Positions 1-5,147 are shown, counted from the stretch's first letter. The stretch: DNA of 5,162 nucleotides from Thermoplasmatota archaeon (GCA_022848825.1 JAJISH010000265.1:1-5162), one strand, 5' to 3'. The notes: generated by a model from the letters alone, not told the origin. Numbers and translations: made by a program.

Positions 1-573
1 GTCTCCGTGTCCTTCGCATCCATCTTCATCAAATGGAGCGACGCGCCCTCTCTCGTGATAGCCTTCTACAGGCTCGCGTTCGCGACTCTGATACTCCTGG
101 TTCCGACGCTCGTGTTCCAGGGAAGGGATCTCATCCGGCTCTCCAGGAAGGAGGTGCTCACGCTGACCCTCGTGGGGATGGCCGCCCTGGCGGCGTATCT
201 CCTCAGCGGGAGGAGGATCAGAAAGAAGATCCCGATCCTGCCGTACGCCTTCGTCGTCTACCTGGCCGCGACCGTGTTCCTGCTGCTGGGATGTCTCGCT
301 TTCGCCACACCGCTCTATCCATACGAACAAAGGGAATGGGTCCTCTTCCTCGCTCTCGCGGTCATCCCCATGATCTTCGGGCACACGCTGTACAACTGGG
401 CGCTGCGCTACGTCGCGGCCCTGTTGGTCTCGGCAAGCATACTCGCGGAGCCCATATTGTCATCCATACTGGCCTACTTGCTCCTCTCAGAGGTCCCTTC
501 CGTCTTCGTGATCTTGGGCGGGCCTCTCGTTCTGGCGGGGATCTTCCTCGTCGTTTTCGGGCGGGGCGACTAG
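1..573 (+). CDS. EamA/DMT-family transporter, 5'-partial and internally shortened
   Basis: This is the C-terminal part of a drug/metabolite transporter superfamily (EamA) inner-membrane permease; the substrate cannot be told from sequence. The frame is open from base 1, so the true start lies outside the window. The first residues (SFASIFIKW, then APSLVIAFYRLAFATLILL) are typical of EamA helices 1-2, ending in LVGMA near the start of helix 3. The protein then passes directly into AYLLSGRRIRKK and LPYAFVVY, which in full-length relatives lie in the second EamA repeat after helix 6. It continues normally through GHTLYNWALRYV, an AEPI motif and LGGPLVLAGI to the end. Full-length members have about 280-300 residues and 10 helices. 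Here about 100 internal residues appear missing at roughly bases 170-200 without a frame break, so a working transporter is doubtful. The family call is firm. The deletion is inferred from remembered family architecture. Confidence 0.85.
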   Translation, partial: VSVSFASIFIKWSDAPSLVIAFYRLAFATLILLVPTLVFQGRDLIRLSRKEVLTLTLVGMAALAAYLLSGRRIRKKIPILPYAFVVYLAATVFLLLGCLAFATPLYPYEQREWVLFLALAVIPMIFGHTLYNWALRYVAALLVSASILAEPILSSILAYLLLSEVPSVFVILGGPLVLAGIFLVVFGRGD

Positions 574-605
574 CTCCCACACTTTCACGAATCCCCCTGC
601 CTCTC

Positions 606-613
606 ATTCATAA
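606..613 (+). promoter_or_regulatory. TATA-like element for the gene at 637
   Basis: ATTCATAAG lies in the 63 bp gap after the transporter gene, with its centre about 27 bp upstream of GTG 637. No Shine-Dalgarno sequence lies between them, so the transcript would begin at or next to the start codon (leaderless). Confidence 0.45.
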
Positions 614-636
614 GACCTGTCGGGTGTCTCTCGAAC

Positions 637-1188
637 GTGTCACAACTGAAGGAGATCCACCTGAGGGGTAGTCTGGAGACATTCTTCGCCGAGCACGGGT
701 ATCGGACGTTCGCGGAGGTGAGGATGGTCAACAGGTGGGTCGACATGGTGGCGGTCGGGAACGGCAGGATCATTGCCGTCGAGATGAAGCTGGAGAACTG
801 GCGGGAGGCGATAAGGCAGGCCGTGGCATACCAGCTCGGGGCGGATTTCTCGGCGGTCGGGATGCCGCTCGGGAACGCGATGAACGCCTATCGGAACCGG
901 TTTTACTTCCGCAAGGAGGGCGTGGGCCTGTTCGGGGTGCGGGTAAGGACGCCGGAGGTCCGCGTGCTCATCGAGCCGGAGCGGTCGACGCGGATGATGC
1001 CGATCATCCGGGACAACCTCTTCGACGTGGTCCTGGTCGATGGCGAGGAGGTCATGGTCCCGCGGAGCTCGAAGCGCATCCGAGAGAGAACGGCAGGTCT
1101 CCAGTTCACGGAAGCTGGCGACTATGAGACCCAGGACGATGAAGAAAAGGACGGTCGTGACGAGACCCGCGGCCGGGCTAGTAGGTGA
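637..1188 (+). CDS. PD-(D/E)XK nuclease-like protein with charged C-terminal tail
   Basis: This 183-residue protein looks like a small restriction-endonuclease-fold protein. An N-terminal helix (LETFFAEHGY, residues 13-21) is followed by a strand containing E27. Then comes VD at 35-36, a hairpin, and the core IIAVEMK with E49 and K51, which gives a D-x12-E-x-K signature. The next helix (NWREAIRQAVAYQLGA, 54-69) carries Q61, as many family members do. This fold acts in DNA cleavage or repair, but no substrate or partner is indicated, and some members are catalytically inactive. Residues 155-183 form a low-complexity acidic/basic tail (QDDEEKDGRDE) that looks unlike the core. GTG is chosen as the start because the TATA-like element sits 27 bp upstream and the protein would otherwise lose its first helix. 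The 3' end overlaps the opposing zinc-ribbon gene by 11 bp. The gene seems to be a stand-alone unit. Confidence 0.75.
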   Translation: MSQLKEIHLRGSLETFFAEHGYRTFAEVRMVNRWVDMVAVGNGRIIAVEMKLENWREAIRQAVAYQLGADFSAVGMPLGNAMNAYRNRFYFRKEGVGLFGVRVRTPEVRVLIEPERSTRMMPIIRDNLFDVVLVDGEEVMVPRSSKRIRERTAGLQFTEAGDYETQDDEEKDGRDETRGRASR

Positions 1189-1402
1189 CGACTATCGTGT
1201 TGCACTTCCTGCAGATGAACCCGTCAAGGTAGACCATCCCGCTCATCCCTGGCTCCTTGATCTTCTCCCCGCCAACGTCGAGTATGGTCTTCTCCTTGAA
1301 CCACTTCATCCCGCTCACGAAGCTCTCGCTCCCGAGGAACCCTGACTCCATCTCCCCGCCGCAGTGAGGGCATTTCCCTGTCAGAGGTGATTGTTCGGCC
1401 AC
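1178..1402 (-). CDS. DUF6487-like small zinc-ribbon protein
   Basis: With GTG 1402 as start this is a 74-residue soluble protein. It has a CPHC pair at residues 11-14 and a CRKC pair at 64-67, the four ligands expected for one structural zinc. Between them lie GGEMESGFL and a variable section rich in K, G and E. The order 'CPxCGgeMexGfl ... fxCxxCxxiv' near the C-terminus resembles PF20097 (DUF6487), whose function is unknown. The frame is open upstream to ATG 1444, but the clear TATA box TTATAAA at 1433-1439 would then lie inside the coding region. Transcription should begin near 1410, so GTG 1402 is the first usable start. The family also tends to begin shortly before the first CxxC. The 3' end overlaps the PD-(D/E)XK-like gene tail to tail by 11 bp. 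The zinc ribbon is clear; the family match is from memory. Confidence 0.75.
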   Translation of the reverse strand: MAEQSPLTGKCPHCGGEMESGFLGSESFVSGMKWFKEKTILDVGGEKIKEPGMSGMVYLDGFICRKCNTIVVTY

Positions 1403-1432
1403 GCGAATCCCGATTGCGAAGAATCCTACGGG

Positions 1433-1440
1433 TTTATAAG
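1433..1440 (-). promoter_or_regulatory. TATA box for the zinc-ribbon gene
   Basis: CTTATAAA on the - strand is the best TATA box in the window and is flanked by CCC downstream. A start site 24-27 bp away falls near 1410, giving a leader of about 8 nt before GTG 1402. It overlaps the stop codon (1434-1436) of the B3/4-like stub, so the downstream gene can be transcribed independently of it. Confidence 0.6.
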
Positions 1441-1619
1441 TCATTCGATGAGAATATCTTCGACCTCACTTGACGCACCGGCGCATCCTTCAGCTCCTCC
1501 AGGTCCGCGGATGTCCTCTCCACCGTGACGCCGGTGACGGTGAGGGCCACGACACTGAGGTCCGGGTGCCTCCCCGCGAGACGCCTCTCGATGGTGATCA
1601 TCGCATCGTGATCGGCCAC
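1434..1619 (-). pseudogene. Truncated B3/4-domain protein (N-terminal stub)
   Basis: This frame of 61 residues resembles the first 50 or so residues of stand-alone B3/4-domain proteins, which share a fold with the tRNA-binding domain of the phenylalanyl-tRNA synthetase beta chain. The pattern is a short N-terminal strand-helix, then FPxL-like HPDLSVVALTVTGV (residues 18-31), a 'SxDLEELKD' helix and VRQVRSK. In complete relatives (about 200-230 residues) the conserved core with a YRDFYWRxGIDPTKTRP-like motif follows. Here the frame stops right after SSNDL and the rest is replaced by the promoter and body of the zinc-ribbon gene. The start may be GTG 1619 or, closer to the usual family start, ATG 1601 (MITIERR). 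Only 4 bp separate GTG 1619 from the stop of the membrane-protein gene upstream, so it would be the second gene of an operon. The alternative is a genuine small protein of unknown function. Family assignment is moderate. Confidence 0.5.
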
Positions 1620-1623
1620 CCGT

Positions 1624-2613
1624 CTAGAGGTCTTTCCCGGTGCCTATCGGGACCTTCCTCGCCTTGGCCTCGGGAGCTCCCCTTCCGACCCTGACCATCA
1701 GCAGGAAGAGGTAGACGGCGTAGGAAATCCCGACAAGGCTCATGCCCATGATCCCGTTCGCCTCGTGCACGAAGGAGACTATGATGAACGGCGCCAGCAG
1801 GCCCACGACGAGCGCGAGCAGCGCCATCTCGTTGTATCCCCTCCCGGCGGAGTTGATCAGGACCCAGAGCGCACCGCAGCTGAGGAGACAGAGCAGGGCG
1901 ATGACGGCGTAGGGCTGCAGACCCGCCCCCGGCAGGGCGTAGACGATCACGAGGCTGAAGAGCATGTACAGGAACCCGATCGCTAAGAAGTAGGATGGCG
2001 GGAGAATGGGGGCATCGCTCTTCATCTTGGGCCAGTCCCTCGGGAACATGTACGCCGCAAGGCCGAAGAGCACCATGGACAGGACCGCGAGGGAATACAG
2101 ATGGGCTTCTGGCTCGTACTCGAAGAGGAAAGGCGAGATCGCTGTGATGACGACCAATGCGAGGACGGGAAGCAGGAGCTGAGGGTCCGTCGTGAGCCTC
2201 GCGCGCTTCTGGGAGGGATACATGAGGTTGACCAGGATGATGGGGACGGCGATGCTCACCAGGCCGTGGAAGATCGTCAGCCAGACGCTCCACACCCAGT
2301 TGATGCCCGCCCACCTGCCGTACTCTCCGAGGATGCCCAGGTCCATCCAAGCGGGGTCGAAGAAGCTCCTGACGATCAGCCCTTCCTCGAGTATCCCGTA
2401 GGCCGCCCCGAGCAGCAAGACGGATGGCCAGCCCTTGCCCCACCTCAGGGCGAGTTCCCTCACGAGGAGGACACCGCTGCCGTAGAGCCCCACGAGCAGG
2501 AGGAACCCTGGCGGGAAGAAGAACTCCAGCGGCGGGGACGAGCCGGACAGGAGCTCCGCTGTCAGAGGAGAGAGAAGAACGAGGGCTATGAGGGCGCGGC
2601 GCTTGTCCTCCAT
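1624..2613 (-). CDS. Polytopic membrane protein of unknown function (about 10 helices)
   Basis: This 329-residue integral membrane protein has predicted helices near residues 7-23, 33-55, 62-82, 108-132, 146-165, 172-190, 208-228, 235-254, 263-283 and 288-308. A short charged cytosolic-type tail follows (RVGRGAPEAKARK). The N-terminal half carries the strongest motifs: SPLTAELLSG (15-24), YGSGVLLVREL (44-54), GKGWPSVLLLGAAYGILEEG (59-78), FFDPAWMDLG (84-93) and IFHG (114-117). I recall the SPxxAExLxG, RE and GWPxxLLLGxAYGxxEEG pattern from uncharacterised membrane proteins of archaea and actinobacteria. I know of no assigned function. An in-membrane E76-E77 pair and H116 are loosely reminiscent of CPBP intramembrane proteases, but the spacing does not match, so I do not claim that activity. 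ATG 2613 lies 28 bp from a TATA box. The B3/4-like stub begins 4 bp after the stop. Confidence 0.85.
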   Translation of the reverse strand: MEDKRRALIALVLLSPLTAELLSGSSPPLEFFFPPGFLLLVGLYGSGVLLVRELALRWGKGWPSVLLLGAAYGILEEGLIVRSFFDPAWMDLGILGEYGRWAGINWVWSVWLTIFHGLVSIAVPIILVNLMYPSQKRARLTTDPQLLLPVLALVVITAISPFLFEYEPEAHLYSLAVLSMVLFGLAAYMFPRDWPKMKSDAPILPPSYFLAIGFLYMLFSLVIVYALPGAGLQPYAVIALLCLLSCGALWVLINSAGRGYNEMALLALVVGLLAPFIIVSFVHEANGIMGMSLVGISYAVYLFLLMVRVGRGAPEAKARKVPIGTGKDL

Positions 2614-2636
2614 TCATGAGGTGTTTTCCCTCCTCC

Positions 2637-2646
2637 GATTTATACT
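2637..2646 (-). promoter_or_regulatory. TATA box for the membrane-protein gene
   Basis: AGTATAAATC on the - strand contains TATAAA centred about 28 bp upstream of ATG 2613. A purine run GGAGGAGGG (2628-2636) lies between them, but it is 14 nt from the ATG and upstream of the expected transcript start. It is therefore unlikely to act as a ribosome binding site and the mRNA is probably leaderless. Confidence 0.6.
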
Positions 2647-2680
2647 TGTTGTCGGCAGCCTGGGTCGACAGCGCCCCACA

Positions 2681-2692
2681 AGCCTTTTCTAT
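2681..2692 (+). promoter_or_regulatory. Promoter element for the methyltransferase gene
   Basis: AGCCTTTTCTAT is centred about 27 bp upstream of ATG 2716, with no Shine-Dalgarno sequence between. It shares the AAGCCTTT core with the element before the TIM-barrel gene (5131-5139). Together with the TATA box at 2637-2646 it forms a divergent promoter region about 100 bp wide. Confidence 0.5.
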
Positions 2693-2715
2693 GCCCAGCA
2701 CTTCCCTTCGTTTGG

Positions 2716-3516
2716 ATGGAGTGCCAGATTTGCGGCGGGCAGACCTCTAGACTCTTCCCCGCCAAGGACCGCGAGATCGTCAGGTGTGGATCCTGCGGCG
2801 TCGTCCAGGTTGCCGACCCGCCCGAGATCGCTGAGCTCGAGGCTGCCGAACAGGAGTACCAGAAGGCCAAACGCCGGGACTTCGAGAGGCACCCTCAGTG
2901 GCGCCTCGAGGTAGAGACGATCGGGGAGCTCGCGCCGAACGGCGGCAACGCCCTGGACGTCGGATGCGGGGACGGGGCCTTCCTCACCATGCTCGGCGGC
3001 GACTGGCAGAAGCACGGCGTGGAGATCAACCCGCAGCGGGCCGAGCTGGCGAGGCAGAAGGGGATCGACGTGCTCGTGAGTGGCATTGCGGAGGCGGAGT
3101 TCCCGCTCGAGTTCGACCTCATTACCATGTACGAGGTCATCGAACACCTCTACCGCCCCGCCGAGGCGCTGAAGAAGGTCGGCACGATGCTCGCTCGGGA
3201 CGGGTTGCTCGTCGTCTCGACGCCGGATTCCGAGAGCGCGCTTGCCAGGCTCCGAGGGCCCGCGTGGTGGTCCTATCACTACCCGCCGCACGTCTTCTTC
3301 TTCGGGCACTCTACCTTCGAGAAGCTGGTCAAGGACCTCGGCTTCCGCATCGTACGGAAAAGGCACGGGATCCACGGGTCCCCGCTTCGCGGAAAAAAGG
3401 TGAAGAGGCTGGAGGAGATTGCAACCAGCTCCTCGCTTGTCGCCAAGAGCCCCCTGGGAGACCGCATGTTCTACTACCTGAATAAAACCGATCCCACCCA
3501 CCCTATGAGGCCGTGA
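2716..3516 (+). CDS. Zinc-ribbon class I SAM-dependent methyltransferase
   Basis: This 266-residue soluble enzyme is likely to transfer a methyl group from S-adenosylmethionine to an unidentified acceptor. Residues 1-30 form a zinc ribbon with CQIC (C3, C6) and CGSC (C24, C27). A linker rich in E, A and K follows. The Rossmann methyltransferase domain has motif I LDVGCGDGAF (80-89), the acidic residue E103 in GVEIN that should bind the ribose, and ITMYEVIEHL (136-145). Motif III-like GLLVVSTPDSES lies at 163-174. The C-terminal HYPPHVFFFGHSTFEKLVKD (188-207) and GFRIV are typical of Methyltransf_23-type proteins, several of which modify sugars or polysaccharide and lipid intermediates. That type often has an N-terminal CxxC pair like this one. 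There is no adjacent glycan cluster to support a substrate. The start is supported by the promoter spacing and by the zinc ribbon beginning at residue 3. Confidence 0.88.
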   Translation: MECQICGGQTSRLFPAKDREIVRCGSCGVVQVADPPEIAELEAAEQEYQKAKRRDFERHPQWRLEVETIGELAPNGGNALDVGCGDGAFLTMLGGDWQKHGVEINPQRAELARQKGIDVLVSGIAEAEFPLEFDLITMYEVIEHLYRPAEALKKVGTMLARDGLLVVSTPDSESALARLRGPAWWSYHYPPHVFFFGHSTFEKLVKDLGFRIVRKRHGIHGSPLRGKKVKRLEEIATSSSLVAKSPLGDRMFYYLNKTDPTHPMRP

Positions 3517-3522
3517 GGCCTC
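3507..3522 (+). repeat. Hairpin at the methyltransferase stop codon
   Basis: GAGGCC and GGCCTC pair perfectly over 6 bp around the tetraloop GTGA, a GNRA-type loop in RNA. The loop includes the TGA stop codon (3514-3516). No T-run follows, so a classical intrinsic terminator is not shown. It lies in the short convergent gap before the winged-helix gene and may mark the 3' end of the transcript. Confidence 0.4.
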
Positions 3523-3558
3523 CCCCAAACAATGTAGTCCCCAGGAGGAAGGGGCGAC

Positions 3559-3825
3559 TTAAGAGTCGAGCAAGTAGTAGATCTTGGTCCAGTGGTCCTT
3601 CGGACTCCTCAAGCACTTCAGGAGCCTGAGGTTCACGAGGATGTCCAGATTCTTCCTCGTTGTCTTGTTTCCCCACCGGTACTTCTTGGCCATGTATTCC
3701 GTCAGGTTCTTCTCCATCTTCACTTCCCCTTTGAAGTGCGACTCGATCACCCGGAGAAGCATAGCCAGATTTCTCAACCTTCTCACGTCATGCACATGTT
3801 CCTTAAGAACTTCCCATCTTGTCAT
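3559..3825 (-). CDS. Small winged-helix-like protein
   Basis: This 88-residue basic protein probably binds DNA. Helical segments are seen at VRRLRNLAMLLRVIESHF (14-31), then KNLTEYMAKKYRWG (39-52) and NKTTRKNLDILVNLRLL (53-69). The last could form a recognition helix, with residues such as K54, T56, R57 and K58. The end, SPKDHWTKIYYLLD, would make the wing hairpin. This order fits small winged-helix regulators, but I do not recognise a named family and no effector domain is present. Third-position GC is about 76% by hand count, as expected for a real gene here. GGAG at 3834-3837 stands 8 nt before ATG 3825, and no TATA element is found about 27 bp upstream. That contrasts with the leaderless genes of this window and points to a start inside a longer transcript. 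The ATG overlaps the stop of an upstream 94-codon frame as ATGA. Confidence 0.65.
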   Translation of the reverse strand: MTRWEVLKEHVHDVRRLRNLAMLLRVIESHFKGEVKMEKNLTEYMAKKYRWGNKTTRKNLDILVNLRLLKCLRSPKDHWTKIYYLLDS

Positions 3826-4106
3826 TGTTCATTCTCCAGTAGTAGGTTTGGGGCGGATCCCTGCTCAAGAGAAGTCAGGTTAAAAAACCGAGGACCTACT
3901 TCTACCGCTCCGTAGAACCATTTTCGGATTCTTAGGAGGTGATTCCCCAACGTTAGGATCCAGTAGCTGTCGGAAGGATCTGACTGGTGGACGAGCGACG
4001 AATCGTGCACGTTTCGTGTTCTTTCCGGCGTGGACTGCTTCGACTGTTGTTCCACAGAATCATTCGACCCGTCTCGGAGCGATGCAGAGATCCGCTCACA
4101 AACCAT
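3822..4106 (-). CDS. Possible 94-residue unknown protein upstream of the winged-helix gene
   Basis: I recognise no family. The first 50 residues are polar and probably disordered (rich in S, D, Q, R). The second half holds WILTLGNHLLRIRKWFYG (about 50-67), which could form an amphipathic helix. In favour of a real gene: its TGA overlaps ATG 3825 of the winged-helix gene as ATGA, a usual sign of translational coupling. The downstream gene has a Shine-Dalgarno sequence (GGAG) inside this frame. A TATA-like element TTAATAT is centred 28 bp before ATG 4106, the same spacing as at the other starts. Against: third-position GC is only about 55% by hand count, versus about 76% for the downstream gene, and the composition looks close to random. 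If it is not translated, the stretch 3826-4301 is a 476 bp region without a gene, and much of this span could be a long 5' leader. Confidence 0.35.
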   Translation of the reverse strand: MVCERISASLRDGSNDSVEQQSKQSTPERTRNVHDSSLVHQSDPSDSYWILTLGNHLLRIRKWFYGAVEVGPRFFNLTSLEQGSAPNLLLENEQ

Positions 4107-4130
4107 GGGTCTATGAAAAATGGATGTCAG

Positions 4131-4137
4131 ATATTAA
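4131..4137 (-). promoter_or_regulatory. TATA-like element for the 94-residue ORF / winged-helix unit
   Basis: TTAATAT on the - strand is centred about 28 bp upstream of ATG 4106. It would serve the two-gene unit 4106-3559. A 10 bp palindrome lies about 20 bp further upstream. Confidence 0.4.
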
Positions 4138-4156
4138 GACGCTTTCGACATGTTCC

Positions 4157-4166
4157 TTGCATGCAA
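4157..4166. repeat. 10 bp perfect palindrome, possible operator
   Basis: TTGCATGCAA reads the same on both strands. It lies about 20 bp upstream of the TATA-like element at 4131-4137, where a regulator could act. The winged-helix protein encoded downstream is an obvious candidate ligand, but this is inference only, and a palindrome of this length can occur by chance. Confidence 0.25.
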
Positions 4167-4254
4167 AGAATACTTGACATTCTGGAAAGTCCTGCTGACC
4201 TTTCCTTCCCACTTCACGAATTGGCGTTTTGGCCCCTTTCCCCTCGAGGAATCG

Positions 4255-4274
4255 GGGAGGGCACTCAGCCTCCC
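4255..4274. repeat. Short hairpin downstream of the TIM-barrel gene
   Basis: GGGAGG and CCTCCC pair over 6 bp around an 8 nt loop, about 28-47 bp past the TIM-barrel stop codon (4302-4304). No T-run follows on the - strand, so terminator function is uncertain. The rest of 4138-4301 shows no gene, tRNA or recognisable RNA element. Confidence 0.25.
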
Positions 4275-4301
4275 GCCTGGAGCGTTCGGCCCGCCAAGAT
4301 G

Positions 4302-5105
4302 CTACCGCCCGAGAATGCGCTTCATCTTCAGTGAGTCTCTATCTCTAACGGGGCTCTCGCTTATGATCGTTATGTCGTACTCCCGCTTCTTCAGCACCGT
4401 TGCCAGCTTCGCGAAGTCAGGCGACCTCGCCTCGATCTCGAGGTGCTTCCTCTCCCCCCTCTCGCCGTACTCTATGCAGCTGAAGTGGCAGTGGAGGAAA
4501 TCCGTCGTGAACTCCTCGTACTCTCGGAGGAGGTCCTCGAAGTCCTGCACTCTCTTGAAGCGCCCTTGGTCGCGGGCGTGGGCATGAGCCCAGTCGATGA
4601 CGGGGTAGACGCCCTCGATGTCCTGGCAGATCCTGATGATCTCGTCCAGTGTCCCGAACCCCGCCAGCTTGCCCGTCATCTCGAGGCCTATGAACATCTC
4701 CCAGCCCTCGTCCCGGATGCGCTTCACGCAGCCTGCCAGCCTCCTCTTGACGTTCCTCGTGACAGCGGATGGTTTCATCCCGTGCATGAAGCCCGGATGG
4801 TGCACGAGCATGTACCCGCCCCAGGCGTTCATCATCTCGGCGGTGCGGTGGATCCACGTGCAGCTCTTCTTGAGCACGCCTTTGTCCCTGGAGTTGAGAT
4901 TGATATAGTATGGTGCGTGGCAACTTATGCGGATGCCGTTCTCCTTCGCGATCCTCCCCAGCCTCTCCGCCGTCTCCAGCTTCGTCTGGATCCCGCGCGT
5001 GTACTGGACCTCCATGGCGTTGAGCCCCATCTCCTTCAGCATGGGAAGGCCGTCCTCCATCCCCTTCGCGTCGAGCGGGGCGCCCGCGGGGCCGAGGTAG
5101 AACAT
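4302..5105 (-). CDS. Endonuclease IV-like TIM-barrel protein (AP endonuclease family 2)
   Basis: This 267-residue protein belongs to the xylose isomerase-like/endonuclease IV TIM-barrel superfamily. True endonuclease IV (Nfo) cuts DNA 5' of abasic sites in base-excision repair using three zinc ions. Putative ligands follow the Nfo order: H63 in SCHAPYYINLNS, H102/H103 in LVHHPG, E142 in GLEMTGK, D171 and H174 in VIDWAHAHAR, H205/H207 in LHCHFS, H221 in ERKHLE and E250 in ISES. Barrel strand 1 with its substrate loop (GPAGAPLDAKG) is at the N-terminus. Where E. coli Nfo has the DxH pair (D229, H231), this protein reads R219-K-H221, so the third zinc site seems altered. Length is close to Nfo (about 285). 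ATG 5105 is chosen because a promoter element lies 27-30 bp upstream. DNA repair is likely, but another hydrolase or isomerase activity is possible. Confidence 0.85.
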   Translation of the reverse strand: MFYLGPAGAPLDAKGMEDGLPMLKEMGLNAMEVQYTRGIQTKLETAERLGRIAKENGIRISCHAPYYINLNSRDKGVLKKSCTWIHRTAEMMNAWGGYMLVHHPGFMHGMKPSAVTRNVKRRLAGCVKRIRDEGWEMFIGLEMTGKLAGFGTLDEIIRICQDIEGVYPVIDWAHAHARDQGRFKRVQDFEDLLREYEEFTTDFLHCHFSCIEYGERGERKHLEIEARSPDFAKLATVLKKREYDITIISESPVRDRDSLKMKRILGR

Positions 5106-5130
5106 CGTCCGTGAATCGGCAGGACATCGA

Positions 5131-5139
5131 TAAAGGCTT
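5131..5139 (-). promoter_or_regulatory. Promoter element for the TIM-barrel gene
   Basis: AAGCCTTTA on the - strand, within AAAGCCTTTATCGA, has its TTTA core about 27-29 bp upstream of ATG 5105. It shares AAGCCTTT with the methyltransferase promoter. No ribosome binding site lies between, which suggests a leaderless message. Confidence 0.55.
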
Positions 5140-5147
5140 TGTTGAGC

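Noticed and set aside
2308..2386. CPBP intramembrane protease signature (EE and FH) in the membrane protein
   Set aside because: The first motif has four rather than three residues between EE and R, the second lacks the usual FxxxH spacing, and the rest of the protein does not resemble the family.
1598..2701. Long - strand frame of 367 codons over the membrane-protein gene
   Set aside because: It is a shifted-frame shadow: the product is rich in R, P, G and H with no fold, while the overlapping frame gives clear helices and known motifs.
2689..3528. Long - strand frame of 279 codons opposite the methyltransferase
   Set aside because: Antisense open frames are common in GC-rich genes, and the sense strand has intact methyltransferase motifs.
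3838..3900. 7 bp inverted repeat AGTAGGT / ACCTACT and inner GGTT-AAAA-AACC before the winged-helix gene
   Set aside because: The arms are short and the spacing long, so chance is a sufficient explanation; the AT-rich core is about 60 bp from ATG 3825, too far for a leaderless promoter.
3794..4158. 11 bp direct repeat ACATGTTCCTT at 3794-3804 and 4148-4158
   Set aside because: A few repeats of this length are expected by chance in 5 kb, and one copy lies inside the winged-helix coding region.
4172..4180. Bacterial -35-like TTGACA
   Set aside because: No matching -10 box at 17 bp, and the window uses archaeal-type promoters.
3826..4301. Possible tRNA or structured RNA in the AT-richer region
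   Set aside because: No GTTCRANNC T-loop, acceptor stem or riboswitch-like core could be found by eye.
3987..4334. + strand frame of 115 codons in the region between the winged-helix and TIM-barrel genes
   Set aside because: No family resemblance and no TATA element at the usual spacing; it overlaps the 3' end of the TIM-barrel gene and the better-supported 94-codon frame.
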